From an uncultured Bacilli bacterium (GTDB lineage: Bacteria > Bacillota_I > Bacilli_A > RF39 > UBA660), in assembly GCA_934098375.1 (NCBI GenBank), contig CAKOOC010000022.1:1-20974 (forward strand): a stretch of DNA of 20,974 bases, read 5' to 3'. Below are positions 5,777-13,450 of the stretch, piece after piece. The notes under the pieces were generated by a model. The model was not told the origin of the DNA. It was given only the letters and a program-made list of their open reading frames with translations, and did not search any database. Each line of letters begins with the position of its first letter. The first letter of the stretch is position 1. The translations under genes and the position numbers were made by a program.

Positions 5777-7885
5777 ATGAATCAAAATAATGTTAAATAT
5801 AAAGACTATACCAAAAAAGGAAGACAGAAAACTTTTATAAAATTATGCTTGATATCTCTTGGCATTATTTTTTTAGCCGTCGGAATATTTTTTACAATTA
5901 AGGTAAATTTAGAAAATCAAAATAATAATAATAATGAAAGCACAGTAAATAATAAAAAAATATTTTATCTTACACTTAATGGTAATGGAATAACGGACTT
6001 TACAGAAACTCTTTCATGTACTACGAAATCTAATTCCTGTAAAATTAAACTGCCAAATATTAAAAGAGAAAACTGGACTTTTAAAGGATGGGCTATAGAT
6101 AAAAATAGTAAAAAGGAAGACTATTTAGCAAAGGATAAAATTACATTAACAAGTGATTTAACTTTATATGCAATTACTACAAAGGATTTAACATTATCAA
6201 TTGTTAATGAAGAAAATAAAAATCCAGATATACTTTCTTGCACAGTGTACAATTTAGAAAATGATTGTGTAATTACTTTACCAAATATAGACAGTAATAA
6301 AAATAAAGTTAGAGGTTGGTCTGATAATAAAGATAAGAATGATTTATTATATACTTCCAATCAAGAAATCACAATTAATGAAAATAAAACTTTATACGAA
6401 GTTACCGCTAAAGAATTGAAAGTTAATCTACTTGGTAACGATAAAGTAAAAATAAATACTTTAAGTTGTACTTTGGAGCCTAATAATGACACTTGTAAAG
6501 TTACTCTTCCGCTGATTAAAAAAGAAGGCTATCAAATTATTGGTTGGAGTAATGTTAATAATACGACTAATGCTTTATATAAGGAAAAAGAAGAAATAAA
6601 TGTTAAAGAAAACATTACTTTATATCCGGTAACAAAAAAGGATGTTGTTTATAAGTTTTACAATAATGGGGCTAAAGTTTCTGCCGGGGATGTCAAATGT
6701 ACATTATATAATAATGATCAAAGCTGTACATTAACGCTTCCTAAAATTGAAAGAAATGGATGGGAAATCTTAGGATTTGGAGAAAATAAAAACAGTACAA
6801 AAGTGTATGTTCCGGGGATGGAAATTAAAACAAATGCTAGTAAAAACTTATATGCGATAACTAGAAAAGAACTAAAAATTAGTTTTAGTGATAATAATAA
6901 AATAATCGGAAATAGTAGCTGCTATTTATATAATGAAGATAGGTCATGTAATATAGAAAGTCCTAAGGTTAGCAAGAGTGGTTATCAATTCTTGGGATGG
7001 TCAAATACAAAAAATGGAACTAATCCTGTTTATACAAATGATATAAATATAAGTAATGATACAACTATTTATGCCATTACTAAAAAGACAGTAATTGTGA
7101 CATTTAATATGAATGGCGCTGATAGAATTGATTTTTCTAGACAAACTTGTGATTTATATAATAATCAATCTTCATGTAAGATACTAATTCCTAATGTGGA
7201 TAAACAAGGATATATTTCATATGGTTTTAATAAAACAACTAATAGTAATAATGAATTCCCTGAATATATTTCTAATACTTATGCAAACTTTAATGATAGT
7301 GTGGTTTTATATGCAGACTTTAATAAAAATACCTATAATTTTAGATCTATAGATACATATAGTCAAAATAAATATAATAAAGCTGTGATTGAAGTTCAAA
7401 GAGGATGTAATAATGAAAACATTAATCACATTGTTAACAAAATAAGTAGAAATTGGGAAAGCCTTTTTGCTTATAATGTAAAAATATCTTTTTTAACGCC
7501 AGAAACATTTAATAGTTTATATGAAAATGATGAAGTAAACGCAATAACATTTGGAATAAAGGAAGGTCCTAAAACATTTATAGATATAAGCTGTGATGCA
7601 GAAGATTTTGTAGTTGTACATGAACTTATTCATAACTTTGATATAGAATATAAAGCTAAATATGGTGGCTACTTATCTTTTAGTAATGAACTTATAGCAA
7701 TTTATGATAAATATAAAATGTTAAACGAAAGACCACTAAGGGATTATAGTTATAGTACCACAAAAGAATTTTTAGCTGAATTAGGAATGTACTATTATAA
7801 AACTAAATTTGATTATTCTAGTGATGATTTTCCCGATGATATGAAAAATTTTGTGGAAAAATACCTATTTAATGTTTATATCTAA
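5777..7885 (+). CDS. Surface/secreted zinc metalloprotease (lethal factor/PPEP type) with six InlB-like repeats
   Basis: A 702-residue protein. A basic start and one hydrophobic segment (about 20-42) act as signal anchor or signal peptide, followed by an Asn-rich linker. Residues 62-516 hold six repeats of about 75 residues of the InlB B-repeat (Listeria-Bacteroides) kind: L-P-x-I...G-W/Y...G-W...T-L-Y-A-I-T. Each has two cysteines 7 or 9 apart (81/88, 155/164, 231/240, 308/317, 382/391, 458/467), which may form a disulfide per repeat. Residues 520-702 form a zincin-like domain: HELIH at 615-619 and, 49 residues after the first His, a Glu at 664 (KEFLAELGMYYY) with Tyr 657 seven residues before it. 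This is the H-E-x-x-H ... Y-x6-E arrangement of anthrax lethal factor and the Pro-Pro endopeptidases. All catalytic residues are present. It is probably a cell-surface or secreted protease held on a stalk; its target is unknown. It is a single-gene transcript. Confidence 0.85.
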   Translation: MNQNNVKYKDYTKKGRQKTFIKLCLISLGIIFLAVGIFFTIKVNLENQNNNNNESTVNNKKIFYLTLNGNGITDFTETLSCTTKSNSCKIKLPNIKRENWTFKGWAIDKNSKKEDYLAKDKITLTSDLTLYAITTKDLTLSIVNEENKNPDILSCTVYNLENDCVITLPNIDSNKNKVRGWSDNKDKNDLLYTSNQEITINENKTLYEVTAKELKVNLLGNDKVKINTLSCTLEPNNDTCKVTLPLIKKEGYQIIGWSNVNNTTNALYKEKEEINVKENITLYPVTKKDVVYKFYNNGAKVSAGDVKCTLYNNDQSCTLTLPKIERNGWEILGFGENKNSTKVYVPGMEIKTNASKNLYAITRKELKISFSDNNKIIGNSSCYLYNEDRSCNIESPKVSKSGYQFLGWSNTKNGTNPVYTNDINISNDTTIYAITKKTVIVTFNMNGADRIDFSRQTCDLYNNQSSCKILIPNVDKQGYISYGFNKTTNSNNEFPEYISNTYANFNDSVVLYADFNKNTYNFRSIDTYSQNKYNKAVIEVQRGCNNENINHIVNKISRNWESLFAYNVKISFLTPETFNSLYENDEVNAITFGIKEGPKTFIDISCDAEDFVVVHELIHNFDIEYKAKYGGYLSFSNELIAIYDKYKMLNERPLRDYSYSTTKEFLAELGMYYYKTKFDYSSDDFPDDMKNFVEKYLFNVYI

Positions 7886-7908
7886 AGGTTAGTTAAGCTA
7901 GCCTTTTT
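7884..7908 (+). terminator. Terminator after the metalloprotease gene
   Basis: AAAGGTTAG (7884-7892) pairs with CTAGCCTTT (7898-7906) around a 5-nt loop and runs into T residues. The stem begins within the stop codon. Confidence 0.85.
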
Positions 7909-8078
7909 AAATTCACCACTTTTTAGCATTACAAGCATTATCTTCAAGCCTACTTTTTCGTATGCGACTTATAATTGTGGTGTTATTACTGATTATACTT
8001 TTTGATATGATGATAAATAATCGAGTTATACTTTAGGCAATAAAAAAATTTTTAATCTTTTTTTAAAGTTACATTGTA

Positions 8079-8087
8079 TGATATACT
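8079..8087 (+). promoter_or_regulatory. Possible extended -10 promoter of the CmpB-like gene
   Basis: TGATATACT gives TG-n-TATACT about 35 bp before the preferred ATG at 8122. No good -35 lies 17 nt upstream, only a T-tract. Another TATAAT (8103-8108) is too close to the start to leave room for a ribosome site. Confidence 0.4.
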
Positions 8088-8121
8088 TTTAATACAACAA
8101 AATATAATAAGTGGTGATGTT

Positions 8122-8772
8122 ATGAAGAATTTTCTTACTTTAAATAAAAAATTAAAATGTAATAATTTTAAGGATATTTTAATTAATTTATTTACCTTCT
8201 TCATTGTTTATGCTTTTTTAGGATATTTATATGAAGAAATATTATTTTTAATTGAAGATAACATTTTAGTAAATAGAGGTTTTTTATGGGGTCCTTGGTT
8301 ACCAATATATGGATTTGGTGGATTATTTATAATTTTGATTTTTTATAGGTATAAAGACAAAGACTTATATATAGGAAAAATAAACTTTAGACCAGCATTA
8401 TTATTTTTAGAAACCTTTTTATTATCGATGGCGGTAGAGTTAATATCTACATATATTATGGATATGGTTCATTTTGATTTTAAAACTTTATGGGATTACT
8501 CAGATAACTTATTTAACTTTCAAGGAAGAATTGCATTAATCCCTGATTTAAAGTTTGGAATACTAGCCTTAACAGGGATATATTTTGTTCAGCCAGTACT
8601 AAATAAGATTGTTAATAATAAAGGAAAGTGGTTTAATATTGTTTTTAGTATTATCTTGATATTATTTTTAATAGATTTAATATCAAAAATTTGGTTAGGA
8701 AGTAATTTTAAAGGTTTGGAAGGAAATAATAATAAAGTAGAATATTTTAGTTATCTAAATAACGATAACTGA
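8122..8772 (+). CDS. CmpB-type integral membrane protein (putative ABC transporter permease)
   Basis: A 216-residue membrane protein with about five hydrophobic segments. It carries the signature of the family annotated as putative ABC transporter permease (ABC_trans_CmpB): an early YAFLGYLYEE, then NRGFLWGPWLPIYGFGG, and later a conserved helix with Glu (LSMAVELISTYIMD). The family's transport role is nominal; no ATPase partner is nearby and the substrate is unknown. The frame opens at 8074, but GGTGAT (8113-8118) sits before the ATG at 8122 and the family-like sequence starts after it, so I use 8122. It ends in TGA inside a long hairpin terminator. It converges with the DUF1697 gene. Confidence 0.8.
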   Translation: MKNFLTLNKKLKCNNFKDILINLFTFFIVYAFLGYLYEEILFLIEDNILVNRGFLWGPWLPIYGFGGLFIILIFYRYKDKDLYIGKINFRPALLFLETFLLSMAVELISTYIMDMVHFDFKTLWDYSDNLFNFQGRIALIPDLKFGILALTGIYFVQPVLNKIVNNKGKWFNIVFSIILILFLIDLISKIWLGSNFKGLEGNNNKVEYFSYLNNDN

Positions 8773-8784
8773 TATTCTACTTTT
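8734..8784 (+). terminator. Long two-part hairpin terminator between convergent genes
   Basis: AAAGTAGAATAT (8734-8745) pairs perfectly with ATATTCTACTTT (8772-8783). Inside, AGTTATC (8749-8755) pairs with GATAACT (8764-8770) around an 8-nt loop. A T-rich tail follows on the plus strand and a weaker T-rich stretch on the minus strand, so it may serve both convergent genes. The last 13 codons of the plus-strand gene lie in it. Confidence 0.75.
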
Positions 8785-8791
8785 AATTTAA

Positions 8792-9334
8792 TTATTTTTG
8801 ACAAAGCTCAAGTAATTTTTTTACGGTGTTAGCGGTTCTTATTGTAATTACGTTATGCAACTCTTTAGTAGCGGTTTTACTCCACCAATTAGTTTTCTGA
8901 TAATATTTAAGCTTGTAAGACCAAAAAATATTATTTTTATATTCTTTTGTTTGCTCTAATTCTTTTTTAGGTTCTTTTAAGATTTTATAAGCATCAGAAA
9001 CAGTATATGGTGGGATTACAAAGATTACATTATCATAGATACTTTTATCATCACTACCCCACCAAGAAGGACAATGATCTAATAAGTCTTTTAATGTATC
9101 ATAATTCATAATAAAAACAGGAATATCGATAAGAAAAGTTTTTTGAATAACGTTCTTGATTTCTTTACTTAAAATATTTTTTTCTAAGGTGGAAATAAAA
9201 ATAATGTTTCCACTGTTTAAGTAAGTTTTTACTTCTTCTAAACCTATTTTTTCTAACTCTTCCTTTAAAATGGACATAGTTACTTTATTTTTACCACTAA
9301 TATTAACTCCTCTTAATAAAGCAATATACTGCAT
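8792..9334 (-). CDS. DUF1697 family protein
   Basis: A 180-residue soluble protein of the DUF1697 family. It shows the family opening YIALLRGVNISGKNKVTM, then TYLNSGNIIF, and towards the C-terminus IFWSYKLKYYQKTNWWSK and TIRTANTVKKL. The family has no established reaction. The frame extends seven codons upstream to 9355, overlapping the VanZ-like stop. The ATG at 9334 has AAGGGTG 6 nt upstream and matches the usual family start, so it is preferred. It is probably the last gene of a three-gene unit with the VanZ-like and DUF1848 genes; the mixture gives no clue to function. Confidence 0.9.
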   Translation of the reverse strand: MQYIALLRGVNISGKNKVTMSILKEELEKIGLEEVKTYLNSGNIIFISTLEKNILSKEIKNVIQKTFLIDIPVFIMNYDTLKDLLDHCPSWWGSDDKSIYDNVIFVIPPYTVSDAYKILKEPKKELEQTKEYKNNIFWSYKLKYYQKTNWWSKTATKELHNVITIRTANTVKKLLELCQK

Positions 9335-9351
9335 ACTAATCACCCTTTCTT

Positions 9352-10068
9352 TCAAATAATAAATAAACTTATATCAAAGATTATAAGTATTATTAATCCG
9401 CTATAATATAAAATCTTTTTCGTTTTAGAACTTAAAGAAAAATCAGTATAAAAAAGTTTGCGAAATTTATTAATTATTTTAGTTTTAGTTACTAGAATTG
9501 TAAATAAAACTACAGATAGATAATTTAAGATGATATCATCTATATCAAATGAACCAGTGTGAGTAAAAGCTTGCAATAATTCAATTGATATGGTGATTGG
9601 TAAAATAATTATAGTTTGGATAAAAATATTATTATATTTTGTTTTTTTAATCATTAATAAAAAGGATAATGGAAGTAGCATAATCATATTGCCGACGATA
9701 TTTTTTAAGATAGATGAAAAACTGCCATACTTAAACTGAGAAATAATAGTTTTAAATGGTGTATAGATGCCGCCAAACCACCAATCATATATCTGTAAGC
9801 GAGGTCTATATATAATAAAGGTTATAGAGAATAATAAAATCATAAATAAAGCAATGTAAATATTACAGTTTATTTTATAATTTTTTTCATCATTAATAAC
9901 TACTCCACTTAAATATATAAAGATGCTTGTAATTATCATGTAAATTATACATTTAGAATAATTCATATGATAAATATACATATTTCTTTCATAAAAGACT
10001 AAATAAAAATAGATAATAATATTAATTATTAAAATTAGATTTTTAGTTATTGTTAATTTATTTTTCAT
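9352..10068 (-). CDS. VanZ-like membrane protein
   Basis: A 238-residue membrane protein with about six hydrophobic segments. It carries the VanZ-like pattern: NIVGNMIMLLPLSFLL (123-138), SIELLQAF (161-168) and DIDDIILNYLS (175-185), in which the usual closing Gly of the N-x-x-G motif is replaced. VanZ itself gives teicoplanin resistance in enterococci, but most relatives have other or unknown roles in the envelope. There are no van genes here, so a resistance role should not be inferred. It is 21 bp after the DUF1848 gene and followed closely by DUF1697; its own ribosome site is weak. Confidence 0.85.
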   Translation of the reverse strand: MKNKLTITKNLILIINIIIYFYLVFYERNMYIYHMNYSKCIIYMIITSIFIYLSGVVINDEKNYKINCNIYIALFMILLFSITFIIYRPRLQIYDWWFGGIYTPFKTIISQFKYGSFSSILKNIVGNMIMLLPLSFLLMIKKTKYNNIFIQTIIILPITISIELLQAFTHTGSFDIDDIILNYLSVVLFTILVTKTKIINKFRKLFYTDFSLSSKTKKILYYSGLIILIIFDISLFII

Positions 10069-10089
10069 AAGAATGCACTTTCTAAAAAA

Positions 10090-10977
10090 TTATTTTATTC
10101 TTTCTTTAATTATATCATCTTTTTCAATATGACCAATTAATAATGAAGAATTAGGATCATGATTTTTAAAATTTGTTTCTACTTTTTCTTCATCAAAATT
10201 AGTATAGCAATATTTACATAAGTGAGGGCAGGAATTATAAACACCAATATCGACCATTTCTACACAGTCACACTTAGGATTTTGACGAGCTTTCCAATTT
10301 TTAAAGCTTTTACCAGTTAAATTATAAATCTGCTCTTTGGTTACACAAGAAGATTTTTTAAAGCCATAATTAACTAAGTCATTATTTTCGCAACAGGTTT
10401 GCACGGTCATATTATAAAGACTTGCGATTTTGCTAAAACTAGTGCCAATTTCTTTAAAATCATCTAAAGTAAAATTGCGATATTTTAAAATTCTTTGATT
10501 TTTGATGACATTTTTATAATTATCGATAAAAGATATAATTATTTGCTTTACATAGCCATTTAATAACTGACACATTTTAGAAAAAGCCTTTTTGTGATAT
10601 GCAAGATTATATTTGTCACTTAAAAAGATAGGATCATACCTAACATACAAATTATCTATACCAACAATATTTGATAATTTTTTAATAGCATCTATTATTT
10701 TGTCTTTGGAAATAACATTTGGCTCTATATCATTTTTATAAGGAGTTAATGTAACATCAAAAATTATAGGTATATTTATTTCTTTTAAAGAATTTAGTAT
10801 AGGTAAAGGATTTTTGGTACAAAAGACGATGGCATCAACATTTTTAAAATAGATTCTACTAATCATTTTAGGGTAAAAAGGATTTCTTACGTCAACAAAT
10901 CCCTCTTTATATCTATTCATAAACCATTTAGAATAAAAAGCAACTATATCAGTGCGGCCACTTACATTTAATATCAT
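10090..10977 (-). CDS. DUF1848 family protein with a C-terminal cysteine cluster
   Basis: A 295-residue soluble protein of the DUF1848 family. The opening SGRTDIVAFYSKWFMNR, then IVFCTKNP (51-58), LYVRYDPIF (110-118) and a C-terminal CPHLCKYCY are all family features. C250-x3-C254-x2-C257 matches the spacing of the radical SAM iron-sulfur motif but lies at the C-terminal end of what looks like a barrel, not at the start. Further cysteines (195, 196, 211, 236, 238) could bind another cluster. The reaction is unknown. It leads the three-gene unit DUF1848-VanZ-DUF1697, with only an AAGAAG ribosome site. Confidence 0.85.
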   Translation of the reverse strand: MILNVSGRTDIVAFYSKWFMNRYKEGFVDVRNPFYPKMISRIYFKNVDAIVFCTKNPLPILNSLKEINIPIIFDVTLTPYKNDIEPNVISKDKIIDAIKKLSNIVGIDNLYVRYDPIFLSDKYNLAYHKKAFSKMCQLLNGYVKQIIISFIDNYKNVIKNQRILKYRNFTLDDFKEIGTSFSKIASLYNMTVQTCCENNDLVNYGFKKSSCVTKEQIYNLTGKSFKNWKARQNPKCDCVEMVDIGVYNSCPHLCKYCYTNFDEEKVETNFKNHDPNSSLLIGHIEKDDIIKERIK

Positions 10978-11000
10978 CTTTATTTCTTCTTTCGTTAAGT

Positions 11001-11029
11001 ATTATATATTAATTAAATGAAAAGATAAA
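11001..11029 (-). promoter_or_regulatory. Probable promoter of the DUF1848-VanZ-DUF1697 genes
   Basis: -10 TATAAT (11006-11001), with only a poor -35 (TTTATC, 11029-11024) at 17 nt. The predicted start near 10994 precedes the ATG at 10977. Confidence 0.5.
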
Positions 11030-11076
11030 TAGATGAATCAATTGCATGATTTTTTTTGTAAAATAAAAGCAAATTA

Positions 11077-11105
11077 ATGACTTTTTAAGACAAACTTGGT
11101 ACAAT
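11077..11105 (+). promoter_or_regulatory. Promoter of the zinc-ribbon/PrsW operon
   Basis: -35 ATGACT (11077-11082), 17-nt spacer, -10 TACAAT (11100-11105) with TGG directly before it (extended -10). The start is near 11112, about 22 nt before the GTG start. Confidence 0.65.
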
Positions 11106-11133
11106 AAAATTGAAAGAGAGTGTGTGATTAAAA

Positions 11134-11856
11134 GTGGCTTTAATTAAGTGCCCAGAATGTGGCAAAAAAATGAGTGATAAAGCAGAGGGTTGCCCTCACT
11201 GTGGATATTCACCTAAAAATGTTAGTAGTAAAACGACATTAAATAATTTAAAAGGAAAATGGGATAACAAATATCTGATAATTATACTAATTGTTTTAGT
11301 GGGAGGTTATTTTCTTTTCTTTAATAAAAATAATACAAATAATAATAATCCCAATAATGATCCTAATTCAAATCCAACGACTAGTCCTACTACGGGATTA
11401 AAACCAAATGCGAATGGAAATTATGAATTTAATCAAAATGGAAAATATTTTGAATTTCCAACTAATTATAAAGTATATATTAGTAAGGATGGAAGTATTT
11501 ATGTAGGAAAAAATATAGATGATAATGGAGCGCTTATTCCTTATATCATGATAGATAAATATAAGAATTATACAGATCCGACCGTACTATTATCAGAACT
11601 TACTACGGCGATTGGTAAAGAATATCCGGATGCAAAAATAACAATTGATTTAATAAGTGGTTATCTAGGAGATAAATATACTTATGGTATTCAATATATG
11701 TATACATCAAGTGGTCACGTAGTTGTAGATAATCGATATGCCTTTTTAGTAAATAATAGTATGTATTTGGTAACAACTAAAGAAGAAAATGTAAATACTA
11801 ATGAAATTAATAATGTTGGTAAATTAATAATTGAGTCTTTAAAGGAGGTAAATTAA
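11134..11856 (+). CDS. Zinc-ribbon membrane protein of unknown function
   Basis: A 240-residue protein starting with GTG. Its opening MALIKC is the same as that of the next gene, which supports this start. A zinc ribbon (C6-x2-C9, C20-x2-C23) on the cytoplasmic side is followed by one membrane segment (about 49-66), an Asn/Pro/Thr-rich linker (about 68-95) and an outer domain of about 145 residues. The outer domain (YFEFPTNYKVYISKDGSIYVG...) has the pattern of a mixed alpha/beta domain, possibly PsbP/DUF1795-like; I am not sure. The ribosome site is weak. It lies 1 bp before the PrsW-type gene, in one operon. A substrate or regulator of that protease is a reasonable guess. Confidence 0.8.
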   Translation: MALIKCPECGKKMSDKAEGCPHCGYSPKNVSSKTTLNNLKGKWDNKYLIIILIVLVGGYFLFFNKNNTNNNNPNNDPNSNPTTSPTTGLKPNANGNYEFNQNGKYFEFPTNYKVYISKDGSIYVGKNIDDNGALIPYIMIDKYKNYTDPTVLLSELTTAIGKEYPDAKITIDLISGYLGDKYTYGIQYMYTSSGHVVVDNRYAFLVNNSMYLVTTKEENVNTNEINNVGKLIIESLKEVN

Positions 11857-11857
11857 T

Positions 11858-13027
11858 ATGGCTTTAATAAAATGTAAAGAATGTAATAATGAGATATCTA
11901 GTAATGCTAAAGTATGTCCTCATTGTGGATATAAAAATGAACAAAGTATATGTCCAGAATGCGGTGCAAAGGTTAAAGTAAGTGATAATACTTGTCCAGA
12001 GTGTGGTTTTCCACTACAAAAGAAAAATGCCCAAAATATAATTAGTGAAAATTTAGATAAAATAACAGGTGCTAAAAGTGAAAGATATGTAACTTTTAAG
12101 GATCTATTTAAAAATACTTTTAAGAAACATACGGAAGAAGATTTAGATGAAGTGTTTGTTTGTGGAAGTAAGGAAACAACACCAAACGTAAAGGATATCG
12201 ATCCTAGAAAAGCAAGCGCTTGGGTTTATTTTAAAATACTTGTTTTCTTCTTAATTGCTTATATAGCAACAAGAATTGGCTATATTAATTATGGTAATTT
12301 AAACTTTTTACCGGCCATGATTATATTAGGAGCTTTTGCAATACCAGTTACGATTATGATTTTCTTCTTTGAAATTAATCTATTTAAAAATATTCCTTTT
12401 TATAAGGTTATGAAATATTTTGTTTTAGGTGGAGCATTATCTTTGCTTTTAGCAATTTTATATTTTGATGTTATTCCGGTAGAACAACTTGATTATAAGG
12501 GCGCTATATTAGTTGGCTTAATTGAAGAGGCTGCTAAAGCGGTAATAGTTGGTTTATTCTTATTTAAGAGCAAGAAAAGTAATTATATTTTAGATGGCTT
12601 ATTAATTGGGGCAGCTGTTGGAGCTGGTTTTGCAGCATTTGAAACAGCTGGTTACATTTTGAAATTTGGTTTAACTGGTGGTAACGCAGCAATGTTACAA
12701 ATTATTAAATTACGTGGCTTCTTAGCACCTGGTGGACATGTAGCATGGGCAGCAATTGAAGGAGCAGCATTAATGTATGTTAAAGGTTTTGATAAACTAG
12801 ATAAAAAACATTTAAATGATAAAAGATTTTTACTTGTATGTTTAATTTCAGTTGTTGAACATGCCGTTTGGGATATGCCAATTAACCTACCATATTATAT
12901 AGTACAAATTACATTAACAATTATAGCTTGGCTTGTAATAATCTATTTTATAAATTTAGGATTAAAACAAATAGATGATGCAAAAAATCTTGATAAAGAA
13001 ATGAAATCTATGAAAGTCAAAAATTAA
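11858..13027 (+). CDS. PrsW-type intramembrane metalloprotease with two N-terminal zinc ribbons
   Basis: A 389-residue protein. Two zinc ribbons occupy the first 50 residues (C6/C9/C20/C23 and C32/C35/C46/C49), then a charged linker to about 120 and a multi-pass membrane domain with about eight hydrophobic segments. The membrane part shows the PrsW catalytic signature: EEAAK (223-227), FETAGY (261-266), GGHVAW (292-297) and EHAVWD (334-339). PrsW in Bacillus makes the first cut in the anti-sigma factor RsiW, but no sigma/anti-sigma pair is visible here. The ribosome site AAAGGAGG is excellent and lies within the end of the preceding gene. Family membership is firm; the target is not known. 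Confidence 0.9.
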   Translation: MALIKCKECNNEISSNAKVCPHCGYKNEQSICPECGAKVKVSDNTCPECGFPLQKKNAQNIISENLDKITGAKSERYVTFKDLFKNTFKKHTEEDLDEVFVCGSKETTPNVKDIDPRKASAWVYFKILVFFLIAYIATRIGYINYGNLNFLPAMIILGAFAIPVTIMIFFFEINLFKNIPFYKVMKYFVLGGALSLLLAILYFDVIPVEQLDYKGAILVGLIEEAAKAVIVGLFLFKSKKSNYILDGLLIGAAVGAGFAAFETAGYILKFGLTGGNAAMLQIIKLRGFLAPGGHVAWAAIEGAALMYVKGFDKLDKKHLNDKRFLLVCLISVVEHAVWDMPINLPYYIVQITLTIIAWLVIIYFINLGLKQIDDAKNLDKEMKSMKVKN

Positions 13028-13048
13028 GAAAAAGAGAAAAAATTACAC

Positions 13049-13076
13049 AAAAAGAGAAAAATAATTTTCTCTTTTT
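13049..13076 (+). terminator. Terminator after the PrsW-type gene
   Basis: AAAAAGAGAAAA (13049-13060) pairs with TTTTCTCTTTTT (13065-13076), a 12-bp stem with a 4-nt loop. The stem itself ends in the T-run. Being symmetric, it could also stop leftward transcription from the recombinase remnant. Confidence 0.75.
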
Positions 13077-13113
13077 AATAACCCTTTTTTTATTAATATC
13101 TACTATTTAGGGT

Positions 13114-13281
13114 TTACATCATTATTCTGATAATTTTTTCCTCTTTTTTGAAGATTATATATATAAAAACATATTCATTCTTTTCACAATATTCTTTAAT
13201 CATTCTAAGTTGTGAATCAATAGAATAACCATTATCTCCTTGGTCGTCAGTAGATATTCTTACATAAATACCACATCTCAT
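13114..13281 (-). pseudogene. Truncated large serine recombinase (N-terminal fragment)
   Basis: A 55-codon frame whose first 40 or so residues are the start of a large serine recombinase/resolvase: MRCGIYVRISTDDQ, with the catalytic Ser at residue 10, then GYSIDSQLRMIKEYCEKNEY. Thereafter the family pattern is lost (IFKKEEKIIRIMM) and a stop follows. The rest of the catalytic domain, the recombinase domain and the zinc-ribbon DNA-binding domain (usually 400-500 residues more) are missing. The start has a full ribosome site, AAGGGAGGG, 5 nt upstream. It lies between the PrsW gene and tRNA-Gly and is the only trace of mobile DNA in the window. Truncation with later divergence is the simplest reading; translation of the short fragment is possible but unlikely to give recombination. 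Confidence 0.75.
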
Positions 13282-13305
13282 AGTTTTCCCTCCCTTGAAA
13301 GAGAG

Positions 13306-13322
13306 AAAACTTTTTAAGTTTT
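13306..13322. repeat. Short inverted repeat upstream of the recombinase fragment
   Basis: AAAACTT (13306-13312) and AAGTTTT (13316-13322), a perfect 7-bp inverted repeat with a 3-nt gap, located before the recombinase start at 13281. It could be an old operator or an extra hairpin after tRNA-Gly; there is no good T-run. Confidence 0.4.
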
Positions 13323-13327
13323 ATATA

Positions 13328-13362
13328 AAATAAAAACTTACGAACTTTTAAGTCCGTAAGTT
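13328..13362 (-). terminator. Terminator after tRNA-Gly
   Basis: AACTTACG (13335-13342) pairs with CGTAAGTT (13355-13362). The 12-nt loop can fold further, and a T-rich tail follows on the minus strand. It lies 9 nt beyond the tRNA 3' end. Confidence 0.85.
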
Positions 13363-13371
13363 GATTTCAAT

Positions 13372-13445
13372 TGGAGCAGGTGATGAGAATCGAACTCACG
13401 TTATCAGCTTGGAAGGCTGAAGTTCTACCATTGAACCACACCTGC
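13372..13445 (-). tRNA. tRNA-Gly (TCC anticodon)
   Basis: A 74-nt cloverleaf on the minus strand. Acceptor GCAGGTG pairs with CACCTGC. The D arm is GTTC...GAAC, the anticodon stem TCAGC/GCTGA encloses CTTCCAA with TCC, and the T arm is GTGAG TTCGATT CTCAT. The discriminator is T and the CCA end is encoded. It is a single-gene unit. Confidence 0.97.
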
Positions 13446-13450
13446 ATTTC

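Noticed and set aside
5777..7885. CRISPR-like or DNA tandem repeats in the repeat-protein gene
   Set aside because: The periodicity is in the protein; at DNA level the six units are too divergent to be tandem DNA repeats and there are no spacers.
9352..10068. Glycopeptide resistance gene vanZ
   Set aside because: Only the broad VanZ-like domain is present; no vanA/H/X/R/S neighbours, so a resistance role is not supported.
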